Of a stretch of DNA of 64,000 bases, positions 16,061-25,132 are shown piece by piece (the first letter of the stretch is position 1; each line of letters opens with the position of its first letter). The stretch lies in assembly GCF_008040165.1 (NCBI RefSeq), contig NZ_VRUR01000002.1, positions 62,001 to 126,000 on the forward strand, in the 5' to 3' direction. Both the position numbers and the translations under genes were made by a program. The notes below the pieces were generated by a model. That model searched no databases and was not told the origin of the DNA. It saw nothing but the letters and a program-made list of their open reading frames with translations. The stretch comes from Flagellimonas hymeniacidonis. Lineage in GTDB: Bacteria > Bacteroidota > Bacteroidia > Flavobacteriales > Flavobacteriaceae.

Positions 16061-17851
16061 TTAATTGATGCCTTTTTTAAAATCCTCTAAGATTACATCA
16101 AGTTCTAGGTCATTCAGAATTTCATTTTTATCAAAACCTAAAGATACTGCTTGGTTTAATAGGTCAATAGCTTTTTTAGACATGTGTTTCTTAACATAGA
16201 ACAAGGAAAACTGATAATAGCTCCATGAGTAGTAGGGGTCAAAAATGACTAATTCATCAAATATTTTTTGTGCCATATCATACTTTTCCAAATGAATATA
16301 ACACCTGATAAGGTTGGCATAAGGAACTATCCAATGATGAACCTCAAAACTCTTGTTGAAACATTCAATTGCTTTTTGATAGGACTTCAATCCAGCGTAA
16401 CAACATCCTTTAAGATTATACAATCCTTGAGGGTTTTCCTTTGCTCTGGCAAAAGAGGCATACTTTTCTAGGCAGTTGAGCGCTATGGCATAGTGCTTTG
16501 CGTTGATCAATTCCAAAGCAATGTTTTCATACGGGACAGCTTCTTCCTCTTTTTTGATTTGAACCAGTTTTTCAATCAAGATGTATATCTGTTCCCCATC
16601 ATCTAATTTCGCATAGGTATAGATAAGCGTAAGATGTATAAAGGGTAGATACTTCTGATTCTCCTTTTCTTTTTTGAATAATTTCCAGCTCAGAATTAAC
16701 TGACCCAATGCTTCAACCGTTTCATAGTCCTTATAAAGATTGTACAGTTCACCTAATAGCGCTATGGCGTTATGAACATCTGGAATATCATCTTGAGGGG
16801 TAATTGTTTGCAAAGCTCTTTTAGGTTGGTTCAGTTTTAATAGGCAATAAGCGAGTAATCTTGTGAATTCATAATCAAGTTTAGGCTCATTTCCGCATTC
16901 TATAGCTTTTTCAAAACTTGCAAGTGCCTGCTTAAAATTGCCAAGACCCACTAAAGCTTTTCCTTTTAAGGAGAGCCATTCCTTTAATGGCCTTTCTTTA
17001 AAATTTGAAGCTCCTTTTTTAATAAACTTAAGAGCTAATTCATAGTCTGCGTGTTCGGATTGATTTAAAGTGTAGTCGATACATTTAGTTAAGGTTTTGT
17101 ATGGCAGGGCATCGCCCTTAAGCAAATCCCGAAATACCTTTTTTATAGGCTGTTTGTCTTTTACATCTTTAAATTCATGGATAAGGGATGTCAGTTCCTC
17201 CAAATTCTGGGGCAGAAATGAATGTTTGGAGTATTGGGAAAGAATGCGCTCAATGGCAACATTCTTTTCTTCTACCTGCTGTATCTTTTTGCTTAACCAC
17301 GCCTCATACCATTCAAGGAAGTTGTTGGCCTTAAACAAGAATCCCTCATCGTCTACGGTTAGATTTATCCAGATCTGCCCTTTATTCTTGCCACATACTA
17401 TCAATCCATAGTATGTACCACATCCCCCATTTCCAACACATAACAACCCATTTTCCGATGCATCATAAAGTAAGCTAGCTTCTGTATCCTCTTCATCAAG
17501 AATCTTATCCACTCTATCAGTAAAGGCATCAAAGTCCTCTTCTTGACTGTTATGTTTAAATATGCTATTGAACTCATCTGGGTCTACCCAAGGCATATGC
17601 AACTCTGGATACGTACTATTCACCTTAAGTGGTAAAACACCGGTTCCTGGGCCTAAACCTCCATTGCCAATTTGCAATAAAAAACCTCTATATCCCTCTG
17701 GTAAAGTAATGCGATGTCGTTCTTCAAATGCGAGAACTTCTTTTTCTTTTAAAGGTAGGTATTGATAGTTTTCAATTTTATACAAGTATTGCGAGTTTGC
17801 AAAAATCAGTTTTCTTAAATAGTCAATTTTTTGTTTTATTTCGAGGGTCAT
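16061..17851 (-). CDS. SMI1/KNR4 (SUKH) domain protein with TPR repeats
   Basis: This is a 596-residue soluble protein without a signal peptide. The N-terminal ~190 residues look like a SMI1/KNR4 (SUKH) domain: LPEGYRGFLLQIGNGGLG near residues 35-52 and a later GNGGCGTYYGLIVCGKNKGQIW stretch, which resembles immunity proteins of polymorphic toxin systems. The remainder is helical with tetratricopeptide-type repeats, for example LVGLGNFKQALASFEKAIE and GLKSYQKAIECFNKSFEVH. It begins 17 nt after the WG-repeat gene, so the two likely form an operon. No toxin gene is present nearby, so an immunity role is only a possibility. Confidence 0.8.
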   Translation of the reverse strand: MTLEIKQKIDYLRKLIFANSQYLYKIENYQYLPLKEKEVLAFEERHRITLPEGYRGFLLQIGNGGLGPGTGVLPLKVNSTYPELHMPWVDPDEFNSIFKHNSQEEDFDAFTDRVDKILDEEDTEASLLYDASENGLLCVGNGGCGTYYGLIVCGKNKGQIWINLTVDDEGFLFKANNFLEWYEAWLSKKIQQVEEKNVAIERILSQYSKHSFLPQNLEELTSLIHEFKDVKDKQPIKKVFRDLLKGDALPYKTLTKCIDYTLNQSEHADYELALKFIKKGASNFKERPLKEWLSLKGKALVGLGNFKQALASFEKAIECGNEPKLDYEFTRLLAYCLLKLNQPKRALQTITPQDDIPDVHNAIALLGELYNLYKDYETVEALGQLILSWKLFKKEKENQKYLPFIHLTLIYTYAKLDDGEQIYILIEKLVQIKKEEEAVPYENIALELINAKHYAIALNCLEKYASFARAKENPQGLYNLKGCCYAGLKSYQKAIECFNKSFEVHHWIVPYANLIRCYIHLEKYDMAQKIFDELVIFDPYYSWSYYQFSLFYVKKHMSKKAIDLLNQAVSLGFDKNEILNDLELDVILEDFKKGIN

Positions 17852-17868
17852 TTGTTGGGGTGATGTAA

Positions 17869-18798
17869 TTAATATGAGTGATGATATAAATGTTCTTCTC
17901 CATTGCTTTTCAATAGATAGATTTTGTTCTTTCTTTGGGCAACTAGCCCATTTTTAGCGATAAAATCATAAGATTTTCTAGATGTAGCCCCATTTTTAAA
18001 CAACAGCTTGAATCGCTTTTTTTTTCGGAAAACTCCCATTGCATTTGGTAGAGAAATGTCAAAACGAATACAGGCAAAACGGCTTTCTTGTATTTTTTTC
18101 CCGTCTTCAAAGTAATGCCATTGCCTTCCTTTTTTAAGGGCTGTTATGGGGTATATATAATGCGGATATTTTTCTGAATAATATGCTTTCTCGAAAATGG
18201 GATCGACTAAAACATTGCCTAGCAAATCAATAATTCCAATTTTTTCTTTTTCAACCACGAGTATAAATTTTGGATTTATGGCAATGATATCGTCATAGGC
18301 AGGTGCTATCTGTACCTTCTCTTTATTTTTGATACCATACTTCCCATTTTCACCTTTAAAAATCTGAAGCTTGGGAAGTGAAGGTTCTTCATTCTTTAGA
18401 TAATTATTGGATGCTGTCCCAGTTTTTAAATCAAAGGCTAGGTCTTCAAAGATTACAATATGACACTCTTCAGGAAAAGGAGCCAATTCAAAAGTCTTAT
18501 ATGTTGGCTGTATTAGAAACTTGCCATATCTATCAATAATGCCATATTTTCCATCCAATTTTACCAAAGCGCCTGATTTAAAAAATGGATAGGCAATGTC
18601 AAATCCTTTGGGAAACAATTTTTTATTTTTATTTACATCCAAGAAGTACATTTCCCCTTCTTGTTGAATAGGAAGGATGCCCTTGTCGGCAAGCAAGAAT
18701 TGGGCATCCAATGCTTCTACGTTTATTTGGCTATTCCATTGCGCTTTCATAAGCGTCACCATTGAAAGAAGAATTATTAAGCTTATCCTTTTTTTCAT
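17869..18798 (-). CDS. secreted WG-repeat protein
   Basis: This 309-residue protein has an N-terminal signal peptide (RISLIILLSMVTLMKAQ). At least three WG-type repeats are visible: GKYGIIDRYGKFLIQP, GKYGIKNKEKVQIAP and EKIGIIDLLGNVLVDP. In them the Trp of the repeat name is Tyr or Ile. WG repeats form beta-structures of unknown role. It is the first gene of a probable operon with the SMI1/TPR protein 17 nt downstream. No lipobox is seen. Confidence 0.78.
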   Translation of the reverse strand: MKKRISLIILLSMVTLMKAQWNSQINVEALDAQFLLADKGILPIQQEGEMYFLDVNKNKKLFPKGFDIAYPFFKSGALVKLDGKYGIIDRYGKFLIQPTYKTFELAPFPEECHIVIFEDLAFDLKTGTASNNYLKNEEPSLPKLQIFKGENGKYGIKNKEKVQIAPAYDDIIAINPKFILVVEKEKIGIIDLLGNVLVDPIFEKAYYSEKYPHYIYPITALKKGRQWHYFEDGKKIQESRFACIRFDISLPNAMGVFRKKKRFKLLFKNGATSRKSYDFIAKNGLVAQRKNKIYLLKSNGEEHLYHHSY

Positions 18799-19019
18799 TT
18801 TTTGGCGAATACCATGTTTTATGCTGTTAGTTGATTTGCCAACATCTGAGGCTGTATGGCAAGATGTTTTGAAAATAAGAAAAGCAACAAGGCAAAAAAA
18901 GAGTGATCTGACAGGTGATAGTTGCCAGTTGACGAAAGGTCTTTGTTATCAGCTAAAGGTGGTGAAGATAAAATACTATAAAGAAGATACTCTAATCAAT
19001 AAGTTTTGAAAAAACTGAG

Positions 19020-19469
19020 CTAAGCTCCAAATTGTCTTAAATGATGATCTAGATGTTTGTACTGCATTTGACCCCATTGCTCATGTGTAAAATGCCCAAA
19101 ACCTGGGTGTGGTTCCCAACTTTTTCTGTTTTTTTCAAGATGAAAATCACTTACCGCAACTACAAGCTTGGTTTTTTCTGGAGTAAAATCTTTTTTGTCG
19201 ACAACCTTAAAAGGTTTGGCAGTAGGTAGGTTGGGCTTCCATAATTTGTCGTCATACATTCCTTTTTTAAAACTTTTAAATAGTATCTTCATCAACAGAT
19301 TTGGCTTTTTCATTGTATACCTGCCCAAGGCAAGATTTAATGGAAATTGACAATGGTGCAACATTTGTCCAACCTCCATTTTACCCCATTGTCCAGTACT
19401 AGATTCAGACAATTTATCTATTCGGTTTAATATTTCGGAGTGGGTCTCACTATCAAAAAGAGATTTCAT
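19020..19469 (-). CDS. DUF1569 (DinB-like) protein
   Basis: This 149-residue protein matches DUF1569, a relative of the DinB/YfiT four-helix metal-binding fold. Conserved features are WGKMEVGQMLHHCQFPL near residue 30 and HPGFGHFTHEQWGQMQYKHLDHHL at the end. The histidines in MLHHC and in KHLDHHL are likely metal ligands. The function is unknown. It is divergent from radC. Confidence 0.82.
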   Translation of the reverse strand: MKSLFDSETHSEILNRIDKLSESSTGQWGKMEVGQMLHHCQFPLNLALGRYTMKKPNLLMKILFKSFKKGMYDDKLWKPNLPTAKPFKVVDKKDFTPEKTKLVVAVSDFHLEKNRKSWEPHPGFGHFTHEQWGQMQYKHLDHHLRQFGA

Positions 19470-19523
19470 TTTGGAAAGGATTAGAATAGAAAATTACATA
19501 AATTAATCAGCTATATTTAAAGC

Positions 19524-20222
19524 ATGCAAGAAAAAATAGCTTCTTTTTCCATTAAAAATTGGGCGGATGATGATAGGCCACGGGAAAAATTGGTTCAAAA
19601 GGGACGTTCAGTACTTTCAGATGCAGAATTAATTGCCATTTTGATAGGGTCTGGCAGCAAAACTGAAAGTGCGGTACAATTATCTAAACGCATTCTTGCA
19701 TCGGTAAACCATAACTTAAATGAACTTGGTAAACTTTCCATAAGTCAATTAATGCAGTTTAAAGGAATTGGAGAGGCCAAGGCAGTATCCATTGCTGCAG
19801 CCTTGGAAGTGGGCAGGCGTAGAAGGGGTGGCGATACCCGAAAAATAGCTAAAATCTCTGGAAGTAGGGATGCATTTGAACTATTGTATCCATTAATGGG
19901 TGAATTAGAGCATGAAGAATTTTGGATTGTTTATCTTAACAATTCCAACAAGGTGATTCACAAATCCCAATTGAGTAAGGGGGGGATCACAGGAACCTTG
20001 GTGGATGTGCGTTTGGTACTAAAACAAGCACTGGAACTTGGGGCAATAGGAATTGTTTTGGCTCATAATCACCCTTCCGGAGCGTTAAAGCCTAGTGCCG
20101 CCGACAAACAGATCACTCAAAAACTTAAAATAGCCTCTGAAGCATTGGATATTAAAATTTTAGATCATTTAATTTTAACCCAACATGATTATTTAAGCTT
20201 TGCAGACCAAGGAATTCTTTAG
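19524..20222 (+). CDS. radC: RadC family JAB/MPN domain protein
   Basis: This is a 232-residue RadC homologue. An N-terminal helix-hairpin-helix region (MQFKGIGEAKAVSIAAALE) is followed by an MPN domain with the metal-binding motif AHNHPSG and the downstream Asp in SAADKQI. Despite the name, a DNA repair role for RadC proteins is not established. It is 11 nt upstream of the DUF7033 gene and is probably co-transcribed with it and the HAD gene. Confidence 0.93.
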   Translation: MQEKIASFSIKNWADDDRPREKLVQKGRSVLSDAELIAILIGSGSKTESAVQLSKRILASVNHNLNELGKLSISQLMQFKGIGEAKAVSIAAALEVGRRRRGGDTRKIAKISGSRDAFELLYPLMGELEHEEFWIVYLNNSNKVIHKSQLSKGGITGTLVDVRLVLKQALELGAIGIVLAHNHPSGALKPSAADKQITQKLKIASEALDIKILDHLILTQHDYLSFADQGIL

Positions 20223-20233
20223 TTGACCAACCC

Positions 20234-21529
20234 ATGTTATTAATTTTTACGCATAAAATCACAAACCGCCTCACCTATACCGCAAAGCAGATTTTCGGAA
20301 GGATTCTTGGCATTGAAATCACATTTACCACTAAGGTTGAAGATTTTATTAAACATACCGGCCCCAAAATAACGTATTCCAAACAACCTTTACAGAACGA
20401 GTTTTTTATACGTAGCAACGACCTGCTTTTTGAACAGGGAATCAATGATTTGGACATTAAAATTGGTGATTGGGATGGAATCCCATGCTTTTTTTCTTCT
20501 GGTGAAAAAAGTGCTATTCCCTATGATGTTTTCTCGGCGAGCTTTTTTCTTTTAAGTAGGTATGAGGAATATCTTCCACACGTAAAGGACAGTGTTGGTC
20601 GGTTTCCTGCTAAAGAGAGTTTGGCTTATCAGCATAAATTTTTAGAGCTTCCGGTGGTTGATCTATGGGCATACAAACTACTGAAGTTGCTTAAGGAACG
20701 TTTTCCTGACTTACAGCACAAAAAACGAGCATATAATTTTACTTCCATTATAAATGTAACTACCTCTCATTGTTATGCGCTTCGAGGCTTTATACGAAGC
20801 TTGGGAGGATTCTTTATGGATGTGGGCAACTTCAAGTTTAGACGCATGTTCCGACGGATATCGGTGGTTTTGGGGGCAAGAAAAGATCCTTATGATAATT
20901 TTCAGGAATTGATAGAGATTCATAAAAAGTTTCCGATAAAAACGATGTTTTTCTTTCAATTTGCCAAGTATTCCGCTCATGACAAAAACATTTCTCCAAA
21001 CAATAACAAGTTCGGATATCTCATTAAGTCGGTTGCAGATTATAGTGAAGTATCATTGAGTACTTCGTTTTTATCCTCAACGGATAAAGTGGTTTTAAAA
21101 GAGGAGAAGAGATTACTTGGCAATCTGATTAACAGACCGATTAACTACTCAAGATTAAGATATAATCGCGTAAATGTTCCGAGTACATATAGAAATCTTA
21201 TAGAAACTGAATTTACAGATGATTTTTCTATGGGATATACCCATGAAATAGGATTTAGAGCAGGTACGTGTACTCCGTTTTATTTTTATGATATTAATAT
21301 GGAGGTAAGGCAGCCACTAAAAGTTCATCCGTTTGCGGTACACGATTATGCTTTGGTAAACAGCAAAAAGAAGGAAGAGATTTTTGCAAAAATGGACAAG
21401 GTGTACGAACTGGTACAACAGGTAAATGGAAGTTTGATCACTGTTTTCTCCAACGAATTGTTGGGAGGAAATCATAAACTAAACTGGTTGGAACTTTATC
21501 AATCCTTTTTAAGGCGTTATTATGTTTAA
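20234..21529 (+). CDS. DUF7033/polysaccharide deacetylase-like protein with apparently lost active site
   Basis: This 431-residue protein has the layout of flavobacterial DUF7033-polysaccharide deacetylase proteins: an N-terminal domain to about residue 160, then a NodB-like domain. From memory of the family, active members carry a DID-type metal motif and an HPS motif. Here the corresponding stretches read IINVTTSHCY and VSLSTSFLSS, so the Asp and His ligands are missing. The GFRAGTCTPFYFYD segment is well preserved. The protein is full length and overlaps the HAD gene by 8 nt, so it is not an obvious pseudogene; it may be a non-catalytic relative. Confidence 0.75.
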   Translation: MLLIFTHKITNRLTYTAKQIFGRILGIEITFTTKVEDFIKHTGPKITYSKQPLQNEFFIRSNDLLFEQGINDLDIKIGDWDGIPCFFSSGEKSAIPYDVFSASFFLLSRYEEYLPHVKDSVGRFPAKESLAYQHKFLELPVVDLWAYKLLKLLKERFPDLQHKKRAYNFTSIINVTTSHCYALRGFIRSLGGFFMDVGNFKFRRMFRRISVVLGARKDPYDNFQELIEIHKKFPIKTMFFFQFAKYSAHDKNISPNNNKFGYLIKSVADYSEVSLSTSFLSSTDKVVLKEEKRLLGNLINRPINYSRLRYNRVNVPSTYRNLIETEFTDDFSMGYTHEIGFRAGTCTPFYFYDINMEVRQPLKVHPFAVHDYALVNSKKKEEIFAKMDKVYELVQQVNGSLITVFSNELLGGNHKLNWLELYQSFLRRYYV

Positions 21530-22211
21530 AGGAAGGATTACGGATATTTTCTTTGATTTAGATCATACCCTTTGGGACTTTGAAAAGAACTCAGCGCTTA
21601 CTTTTGAAAAAATTTTAAAAGAAAACAGGATAGATGTTCCTTTAGAGGATTTTCTTAAAACCTATATCCCCATAAATCTCGAATATTGGAAATTATATCG
21701 TGAAGATCAAATAACGAAATCAGAATTAAGATTCCAGCGCTTGAAGAAAACTTTTGATGCCATTGATGCTCCGGTTTCAAATTCATCAATAGATAAATTA
21801 GCACATGAATATATCGCACATTTATCCTCTTTTTCATATTTGTTTCCTCATACGATTGAAGTTTTGGACTACTTAACCCCAAACTATGCACTTCACATCA
21901 TCACTAATGGATTCCAAGAAATTCAAGAAAAGAAACTTAAAGGTTCAAATATTCATCATTACTTTGAGCATATAATAAATTCCGAAACAGCAGGGGTGAA
22001 AAAACCTCATCCGTATATCTTTGAATTGGCACTTTCAAAGGCCAATGTTGCTGCAAATAATGCACTCATGATTGGAGACAGCATAGAGGCTGATATTATA
22101 GGAGCAAAATCGGTAGGATTCCACGTACTTCATTTCAATGCGCATAAAGAATCGAAACACGATTTATGCAAAATCATAGATAATCTTATTGAAATAAAAA
22201 GCATTTTATAG
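21522..22211 (+). CDS. YjjG-type HAD family phosphatase
   Basis: This 229-residue haloacid dehalogenase-type hydrolase probably acts on noncanonical nucleotides (YjjG family). Motif I is FFDLDHTLWDF, motif II includes ITNGF, motif III is KKPHPYIF, and motif IV is MIGDSIEADIIGAKSVG. The cap is the helical C1 type inserted after motif I. Its start overlaps the end of the DUF7033 gene by 8 nt. Confidence 0.92.
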   Translation: MFKGRITDIFFDLDHTLWDFEKNSALTFEKILKENRIDVPLEDFLKTYIPINLEYWKLYREDQITKSELRFQRLKKTFDAIDAPVSNSSIDKLAHEYIAHLSSFSYLFPHTIEVLDYLTPNYALHIITNGFQEIQEKKLKGSNIHHYFEHIINSETAGVKKPHPYIFELALSKANVAANNALMIGDSIEADIIGAKSVGFHVLHFNAHKESKHDLCKIIDNLIEIKSIL

Positions 22212-22270
22212 AGTTATAATAGGGTGCAGTATTGGCCCCGATGTTTTTATTGCAAAATGTTTTTGAACCT

Positions 22271-22822
22271 ATGAAAAGATTACTTGTGCGCCATATTTTG
22301 GCAGCCACCATACTGGCTATGTCGCTATCATGCTCCGAGGAACAGGATTTTGACCAGTTTGATGATTTAAGCATAACACCCACTGTTGCTTCCAGTCTTT
22401 TATATTTAGAATCAGATGAGGAATTCATTAACGATGCGTCTGTAGCTACCACATTCTATTCTCAAACCTTCAATTTTGATGCCTTTAGCGAACAATTTGT
22501 TGCAGAAAGATTGTTAGAAGGAACAATATTCTATGAATTGGAGAATACCACTAGTAAAAGATTGAATATTGCAATTGAATTTTTAGATGAAGCTGGGAAT
22601 GTTTTGGATACAGAGATATTTAATATCGACCCTGAACCTACACCAACACAATCCATAGCAATAGTATATGGATCTGGAGGCAAAAGTTTAGATATTTTAA
22701 CAACTACTTCAGCATTAAGAGTAATAGGCTCCAATTTAGGGGATTCCACTAGTGTTTCTAACCAGCAGGACCCTAAAGTAATAGTAAGGTCAGCGGCCGA
22801 ATTTTTATTTCGTCTTAAATGA
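22271..22822 (+). CDS. lipoprotein of unknown function
   Basis: This is a 183-residue lipoprotein. The ATG at 22271 gives MKRLLVRHILAATILAMSLSC with a lipobox Cys followed by acidic residues (SEEQDFDQFDD). The frame is open upstream to 22232, but that would place the signal sequence internally. No known domain is recognised. Its stop overlaps the start of the DUF5723 gene (ATGA), so the two are translationally coupled and probably work together in the outer membrane. Confidence 0.75.
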   Translation: MKRLLVRHILAATILAMSLSCSEEQDFDQFDDLSITPTVASSLLYLESDEEFINDASVATTFYSQTFNFDAFSEQFVAERLLEGTIFYELENTTSKRLNIAIEFLDEAGNVLDTEIFNIDPEPTPTQSIAIVYGSGGKSLDILTTTSALRVIGSNLGDSTSVSNQQDPKVIVRSAAEFLFRLK

Positions 22823-24273
22823 GGTTAGGCAGGATATTTATTTTAACCACGATTTTTGGGGTGACTTCTTTGTGGTCACAAAATAAACAATTGCTGTATG
22901 ATTTCTATGAGATACCACAATCATTGATGGTTAATCCTGGTGTTAAAACTTCAGAGAAATGGCATACAGGAATACCGTTCATATCTGGGCTTGCATTTCA
23001 AGTGGGAACTAGCGGAGTTACTGTAAACGATCTATTTGCCAATGATGGAGTGGATTTTACCACCAAGGTTAGGGAACGTCTCATAGATGGTATGCGACGG
23101 AAAGATGATTTCAGTACCACAAGTCAGATAGAAGGCTTCAATATTGGATTCAGAGGCAAAAACAGGCCAGATGATTATTATTCCTTTGGAATATATGGAG
23201 AAACGGACATCATCGTCTATTGGCCAAAAGATTTGGCAATTTTAGCGTTTGAAGGGAATGGCGGAGATAATATTGGAAGAAGTTTTGACCTTGGAGATTT
23301 AAGCCTAAGAGGGGAGATGGTCAATGTTTTCCATTTTGGAATTAACCGAAAAATGAGCAACACGCTTACAGTAGGGGCACGAGCAAAAGTATATTCCAGC
23401 ATTTTTCAATTTCAATCCACCAAAAATTCAGGGTCTTTCAGAACCACGCAAGGTCAGGATAATATCTTCAATACAAGTATAGTTGCTGATATGCAGCTTC
23501 AAACGTCAGGTGTTGAAGGTATTGTGGATATCTTGGAAGAAGACACATCGACTACCCAGAAAGATTTAACGAGCTTATTTGCTAAAAGAGTGTTGTTGGG
23601 AGGCAATCTGGGGCTTGGCTTTGATGCAGGATTTAGTTATAAACTTAATCCACAAACAACGATTACTGGAAGTGTGTTGGATGTTGGATTTATTTATAAT
23701 TCCAAAGATGTTAAAAATTACACCTTAAGAGGAAATGCAAGCAATGAAGGGATTACGGTCATCTTACCAGAAGACATTACAAGTCTGGGGAACGATTTGT
23801 GGCAAGATTTAATAGATGATATTGAAGAATCGGTGCCTTATGAGGAGAACGATTCCGGATACATTTCTTTTAGGCCTGTTAAAGCGTATGGGTCTATACG
23901 TTATGATTTTGGTCAAGATGAAGGTTCCAATAAAGACTGTGCATGTCCTGTTAACATTAGTAGTGGCCAAAATGATGATTTTTATAGAAACAGTGTAGGG
24001 GGGCAGCTATTTATGATGAAAAGACCTAGGGGAGTGCAAGCGGCTTTAACTGGTTTTTATCAAAAAAGGCTTGGTAGAACAATGTCTCTTAAAGCAACAT
24101 ATACAGCAGATAAATATTCGCTGACAAACATTGGACTGGGCTTAAATCTACAGGCTGGACCAGTTAATTTTTACATTTTAGGAGATAATCTTTTAGGATA
24201 TAGAAATATCGCCGATAGCCATTATGCTTCTTTACAGTTTGGATTTAATATTATATCTTGGAACGATAATTGA
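22819..24273 (+). CDS. DUF5723 family outer-membrane protein
   Basis: This 484-residue protein has a short signal peptide ending near SLWSQ (residue ~20), followed by alternating strands typical of an outer-membrane beta-barrel. The opening LLYDFYEIPQSLMVNPG and the later HFGINRKMSNTLTVGARAKVYSS segments fit DUF5723, a Bacteroidota family of unknown role. It is coupled to the upstream lipoprotein gene and is followed 13 nt later by another secreted protein, forming a three-gene envelope cluster. Confidence 0.8.
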   Translation: MRLGRIFILTTIFGVTSLWSQNKQLLYDFYEIPQSLMVNPGVKTSEKWHTGIPFISGLAFQVGTSGVTVNDLFANDGVDFTTKVRERLIDGMRRKDDFSTTSQIEGFNIGFRGKNRPDDYYSFGIYGETDIIVYWPKDLAILAFEGNGGDNIGRSFDLGDLSLRGEMVNVFHFGINRKMSNTLTVGARAKVYSSIFQFQSTKNSGSFRTTQGQDNIFNTSIVADMQLQTSGVEGIVDILEEDTSTTQKDLTSLFAKRVLLGGNLGLGFDAGFSYKLNPQTTITGSVLDVGFIYNSKDVKNYTLRGNASNEGITVILPEDITSLGNDLWQDLIDDIEESVPYEENDSGYISFRPVKAYGSIRYDFGQDEGSNKDCACPVNISSGQNDDFYRNSVGGQLFMMKRPRGVQAALTGFYQKRLGRTMSLKATYTADKYSLTNIGLGLNLQAGPVNFYILGDNLLGYRNIADSHYASLQFGFNIISWNDN

Positions 24274-24286
24274 TTATCTGTTCTAT

Positions 24287-25132
24287 ATGAAATCTAGACT
24301 ATTATTTTTATTGGTATTATCAGTGTGTTTAAGCGGTTCTGTATACAGTCAAATGAATGATTATAAGTATATCATAATCCCAAAGAAGTTTGATGCATAT
24401 AAAACACCAAACAAGTACCAAACAAGCACTACTATAAAGTATCTTTTTAAACAAAGAGGCTTCAATGCTGTATATGATGATGCCCTGCCTGATGATTTAA
24501 GCAATAACAGATGCCTTGGGCTATTGGTAAACCTAGAAGATACTTCAACCCTTTTCAATACCAAAACTACGTTGGTTCTTAGAGATTGTCAGTCTATTGA
24601 GATTTTTAGAACCACTGAAGGTAGGAGCAAGATTAAGGAGTTTAGAGCTGCTTATACAGATGCGCTTAAAAAATCTTTTAGCTCTTTTGATGGTATGGAA
24701 TACAAATACACTCCAAAAGAGAAAGAGGAGAAAAAAGAAGTTGTTGAAGAGCCGATTACCGTGAGTTTTAAAAATGATGTAAAATCGTTGGAAGAAAAAC
24801 CAAAGGAAAAAATGGAGGTGCAAGTTGCAACACCAGAAAACCAAAGTTTTAAAAGTATGGAACCCGTTTCGTCCAACATTAAAAGAGCAGATGAAGTAGC
24901 AGAACCAATATCTTCTGACATTTTATATGCACAGCCTATTGAAAATGGCTACCAACTGGTGGATAGTACCCCTAAGGTTAGATTGAAACTGATTAACACT
25001 TCCGTTGAGAATGTCTTTTTGGTAGACTATGAAGGGAAAAATGGCGTGGTTTTAAAGAAAGGAGAAAAGTGGTATCTGGAATATTCGGAAAACGGCAGTA
25101 AAAAATTGGAAGAGCTTAATATCAAGTTTTAA
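24287..25132 (+). CDS. secreted protein of unknown function with acidic-basic linker
   Basis: This protein has 281 residues when started at the ATG at 24287, which gives the signal peptide SRLLFLLVLSVCLSGSVYSQ. The N-terminal folded part starts with DYKYIIIPKKFDAYKTPNKYQT, a pattern seen in other flavobacterial secreted proteins. A Lys/Glu-rich linker (TPKEKEEKKEVVEEP) at about residues 140-190 separates it from a C-terminal part with NTSVENVFLVDYEGKNGVVL. Its TAA stop overlaps the stop of the convergent rarA gene. The function is unknown; context suggests it belongs with the lipoprotein and DUF5723 protein. Confidence 0.75.
   Translation: MKSRLLFLLVLSVCLSGSVYSQMNDYKYIIIPKKFDAYKTPNKYQTSTTIKYLFKQRGFNAVYDDALPDDLSNNRCLGLLVNLEDTSTLFNTKTTLVLRDCQSIEIFRTTEGRSKIKEFRAAYTDALKKSFSSFDGMEYKYTPKEKEEKKEVVEEPITVSFKNDVKSLEEKPKEKMEVQVATPENQSFKSMEPVSSNIKRADEVAEPISSDILYAQPIENGYQLVDSTPKVRLKLINTSVENVFLVDYEGKNGVVLKKGEKWYLEYSENGSKKLEELNIKF

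Noticed and set aside
18799..19019. Gap between the WG-repeat and DUF1569 genes searched for RNA genes and repeats
   Set aside because: Only AT-rich sequence; no consensus promoter, hairpin terminator or ORF could be supported.
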